Below the pieces are notes generated by a model. It made no database searches, was not told the DNA's origin, and worked only from the letters and a program-made list of their open reading frames with translations. Positions 17,865 to 19,240 of a stretch of DNA of 19,240 bases are shown here, piece after piece. Origin of the DNA: an uncultured Mycoplasmatota bacterium (GTDB lineage Bacteria; Bacillota_I; Bacilli_A; RF39; UBA660). The stretch covers positions 1 through 19,240 of the forward strand of contig USNG01000029.1 of assembly GCA_900556025.1 (NCBI GenBank). The letters are read 5' to 3'. Made by a program: the position numbers and the translations under genes. The number at the start of each line of letters is the position of its first letter. Position 1 is the first letter of the stretch.

Positions 17865-19068
17865 CTTTAATACTAGTGTCATATTTTTTTACTTCAATTA
17901 ATTTAGATACACTTACTATATTGTAATTCATTTCTGTTAATTTTGGTAAAATCATTTTTATTGCTTCTAGTGTTTCTGGATAAATGTCATGAAATATTAC
18001 GATGCATCCATCACATGCATTTGAAATTACATTATTATATATCTTTTTACTATCTCTTAATAGCCAGTCTTTTGGGTCTATATTCCACAAAACTATATTG
18101 TAATTACTATTAAGTAGTGAATCATTATATTTGCCGTAAGGTGGCCTTAAAAGCGTTATATTATCATGTGTTATTTCATTATATATTAAAGTTGGAGTAT
18201 TTAATTCAGTTTCTAACTCTTTTTCATCTATTTCTATTAAATTTTTATGTGAATATGAATGTGAACCTACTTCACTATTTGAATTATATATATTTAATAC
18301 TGTATCTTTATATGCTTTCATTCTATTTCCAATCATAAAGAATGTAGCACTTGCATTATTTACTTCTAATGTTTTAAGTAAGTCATTTGTATATTCACTA
18401 GGTCCATCATCAAAAGTAAAAGCTATGAATTTATTTCCACTTGTATAACTTACCTCTTGTTCAGTATTTGTATTTATTGTTACATATGGAATATAATTGA
18501 TTAAATTGAAGTCTATATTATTAAAATAAATATCTATCTTATTGTCATCTATTATATAAGTGAAATTATTTATATTTTCATCTTTTATAAGATTATATAT
18601 ATCTTGAGAATATTTGTAATAAACTAAATCATTTATTTCATATTTTAAATAATCTTTATCATATATATTTGTAATGTAGGCTAATTCTTCTTTTGATGTA
18701 TCTATTAGAATATTTTTATTTTTTACATTACTTAGTGTATTTTGAATATTAAAAGTAATATTTACATAGTCATTTATTTTATAAATATCATATGAGATAT
18801 CTAATGCTTTTGTTTCTGATTCTGAAGCTTTAAAATCTTTTACATATGAATAAATTATATTTGTGATGATTGTGTTTATCTTATCACTTTTAAATCTTGG
18901 ATATTCTACATATACATTTGTATTGTTATTTGAATAATATATGTTGGACATTGTTATTTCATCTTCTGCATTTTCACTGTCTTTTATAAATAATTTTGAT
19001 ATTATAAAAAAGACTAAAAATACTATTAATATACTTATTAAATATTTAATAAAAATGTTTTTCTTCAT
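17842..19068 (-). CDS. Membrane-anchored polysaccharide deacetylase (PdaC-like)
   Basis: A 408-residue protein: basic N-terminus and one membrane anchor (about 8-27), an extracellular DUF3298/RsiV-like region (about 40-205, strands around YPRFKSDKINTIITNIIYSY, then Asp/Asn-rich), and a NodB deacetylase domain from residue 214. All metal and catalytic motifs are present: TFDDGP (218-223), SHSYSH (269-274), RPPYG (308-312), DPKDW (from D331) and HD (H360). The family removes acetyl groups from GlcNAc or MurNAc in peptidoglycan, conferring lysozyme resistance, or from other glycans. The anchor + DUF3298 + NodB order is that of Bacillus PdaC (YjeA). Start ATG 19068; only a weak GAAAG lies upstream. 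It precedes the 2-TM gene on the same strand, with a terminator between. Confidence 0.9.
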   Translation of the reverse strand: MKKNIFIKYLISILIVFLVFFIISKLFIKDSENAEDEITMSNIYYSNNNTNVYVEYPRFKSDKINTIITNIIYSYVKDFKASESETKALDISYDIYKINDYVNITFNIQNTLSNVKNKNILIDTSKEELAYITNIYDKDYLKYEINDLVYYKYSQDIYNLIKDENINNFTYIIDDNKIDIYFNNIDFNLINYIPYVTINTNTEQEVSYTSGNKFIAFTFDDGPSEYTNDLLKTLEVNNASATFFMIGNRMKAYKDTVLNIYNSNSEVGSHSYSHKNLIEIDEKELETELNTPTLIYNEITHDNITLLRPPYGKYNDSLLNSNYNIVLWNIDPKDWLLRDSKKIYNNVISNACDGCIVIFHDIYPETLEAIKMILPKLTEMNYNIVSVSKLIEVKKYDTSIKEPISHIN

Positions 19069-19138
19069 ATTATCAATCTACTTTCTATAATTAATATATC
19101 ACAAAATATAAAAAAATAAACATTTTTAATAAAAATTA

Positions 19139-19167
19139 TTGAAAACGAATTTTTTTTATGTTATTAT
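19139..19167 (+). promoter_or_regulatory. Promoter of the right-edge tRNA
   Basis: TTGAAA (19139-19144), 17-bp spacer, TATTAT (19162-19167), preceded by TG at 19159-19160. Transcription should start a few bases before the tRNA at 19179. Confidence 0.65.
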
Positions 19168-19178
19168 TAATTAGCGAT

Positions 19179-19240
19179 GGACCTTTAGCTCAATTGGTTA
19201 GAGCATCCGGCTCATAACCGGGCGGTTGTAGGTTCGAGTC
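19179..19240 (+). tRNA. tRNA with anticodon CAT, most likely tRNA-Ile2 (lysidine-modified); 3' end cut by window edge
   Basis: Readable parts: 5' acceptor GGACCTT, T8-A9, D-stem GCTC/GAGC with AATTGGTTA loop, anticodon stem TCCGG/CCGGG with loop CTCATAA (anticodon CAT, 19213-19215), T-stem GTAGG and loop TTCGAGT. The window stops one base into the 3' T-stem, so the acceptor 3' strand is not visible. The GGACCTTTAGCTC start and the A37-A38 loop resemble Bacillus tRNA-Ile2 (k2CAU, reads AUA), not its elongator Met tRNA (GGCGGTG start) or the initiator (three G-C pairs next to the anticodon loop). tRNA-Met remains possible. Confidence 0.8.

Noticed and set aside
19179..19240. Initiator tRNA-fMet
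   Set aside because: The anticodon stem lacks the three consecutive G-C pairs next to the loop and the 5' sequence is GGACCTT, not the CGCGGGG type.
1..19240. CRISPR array, insertion sequence or integrase
   Set aside because: No regularly spaced repeats, no transposase or recombinase motif and no terminal inverted repeats flanking a mobile gene were seen.

Overview
Organism. From about position 470 onward the window is very AT-rich (by eye roughly 25% GC) and uses the standard code (Trp is TGG, TGA is a stop). It has Gram-positive ribosome-binding sites (AAGGAGG, GAGGTG), a SUF-like ABC/SufB pair, SpoIIM, alanine racemase and wall-modifying enzymes. This fits a low-GC, walled member of the Bacillota, plausibly an uncultured gut Bacilli lineage; I cannot place it more finely. 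The first ~440-470 bases are clearly different (about 47% GC, CTG/CGC/AAG codons), and the switch falls inside one conserved gene. A chimeric contig or intragenic recombination is therefore a live possibility there. The window also ends inside a tRNA gene.

Layout. 2-844: 3' part of a TtcA-family tRNA thiolase. 940-1818: secreted CHAP amidase/peptidase. 1872-3495: two-gene minimal SUF-like Fe-S operon (SmsC/SmsB type). 3548-4986: coupled Mn-efflux pair (CDF + MntP). 5076-7776 (minus): tandem membrane-anchored NlpC/P60 paralogues. 7826-7945 (minus): a hidden 39-residue Arg/Ser/Asn/Ala-repeat miniprotein with its own RBS and terminator. 8007-8756: ZIP metal transporter. 8836-9454: degenerate sigma-region-4-like protein, perhaps frameshifted. 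9475-9936: gene-poor stretch with an orphan promoter, possibly an ncRNA. 9937-12505: accessory-looking block with an HTH regulator and its palindromic operator, a 4-TM protein and a beta-class DNA methyltransferase. 12520-14654 (minus): mnmA-alr. 14722-15300 (minus): SpoIIM-like protein. 15367-15489: 40-residue single-TM miniprotein. 15511-16467 (minus): DHH/DHHA1 phosphoesterase. 16564-16974: coiled-coil hypothetical. 17027-17102 (minus): tRNA-Lys(CTT). 17176-17793 (minus): coiled-coil/2-TM hypothetical. 17842-19068 (minus): PdaC-like polysaccharide deacetylase. 19179 to the end: tRNA with anticodon CAT, most like tRNA-Ile2.

How the genes fit together. Three themes recur. Cell-wall work: CHAP, two NlpC/P60 proteins, alanine racemase, polysaccharide deacetylase, SpoIIM. 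Metal handling: Fe-S assembly, Mn efflux, ZIP transporter. tRNA biology: TtcA, MnmA, two tRNA genes. Intergenic space is compact. Many stop codons lie inside intrinsic-terminator hairpins, convergent genes share bidirectional terminators, and promoters often carry an extended -10 (TGnTATAAT), sometimes placed directly against the preceding terminator. The main novel candidate is the 39-residue repeat miniprotein at 7826-7945. All functional assignments are from motif reading; no database search was run.
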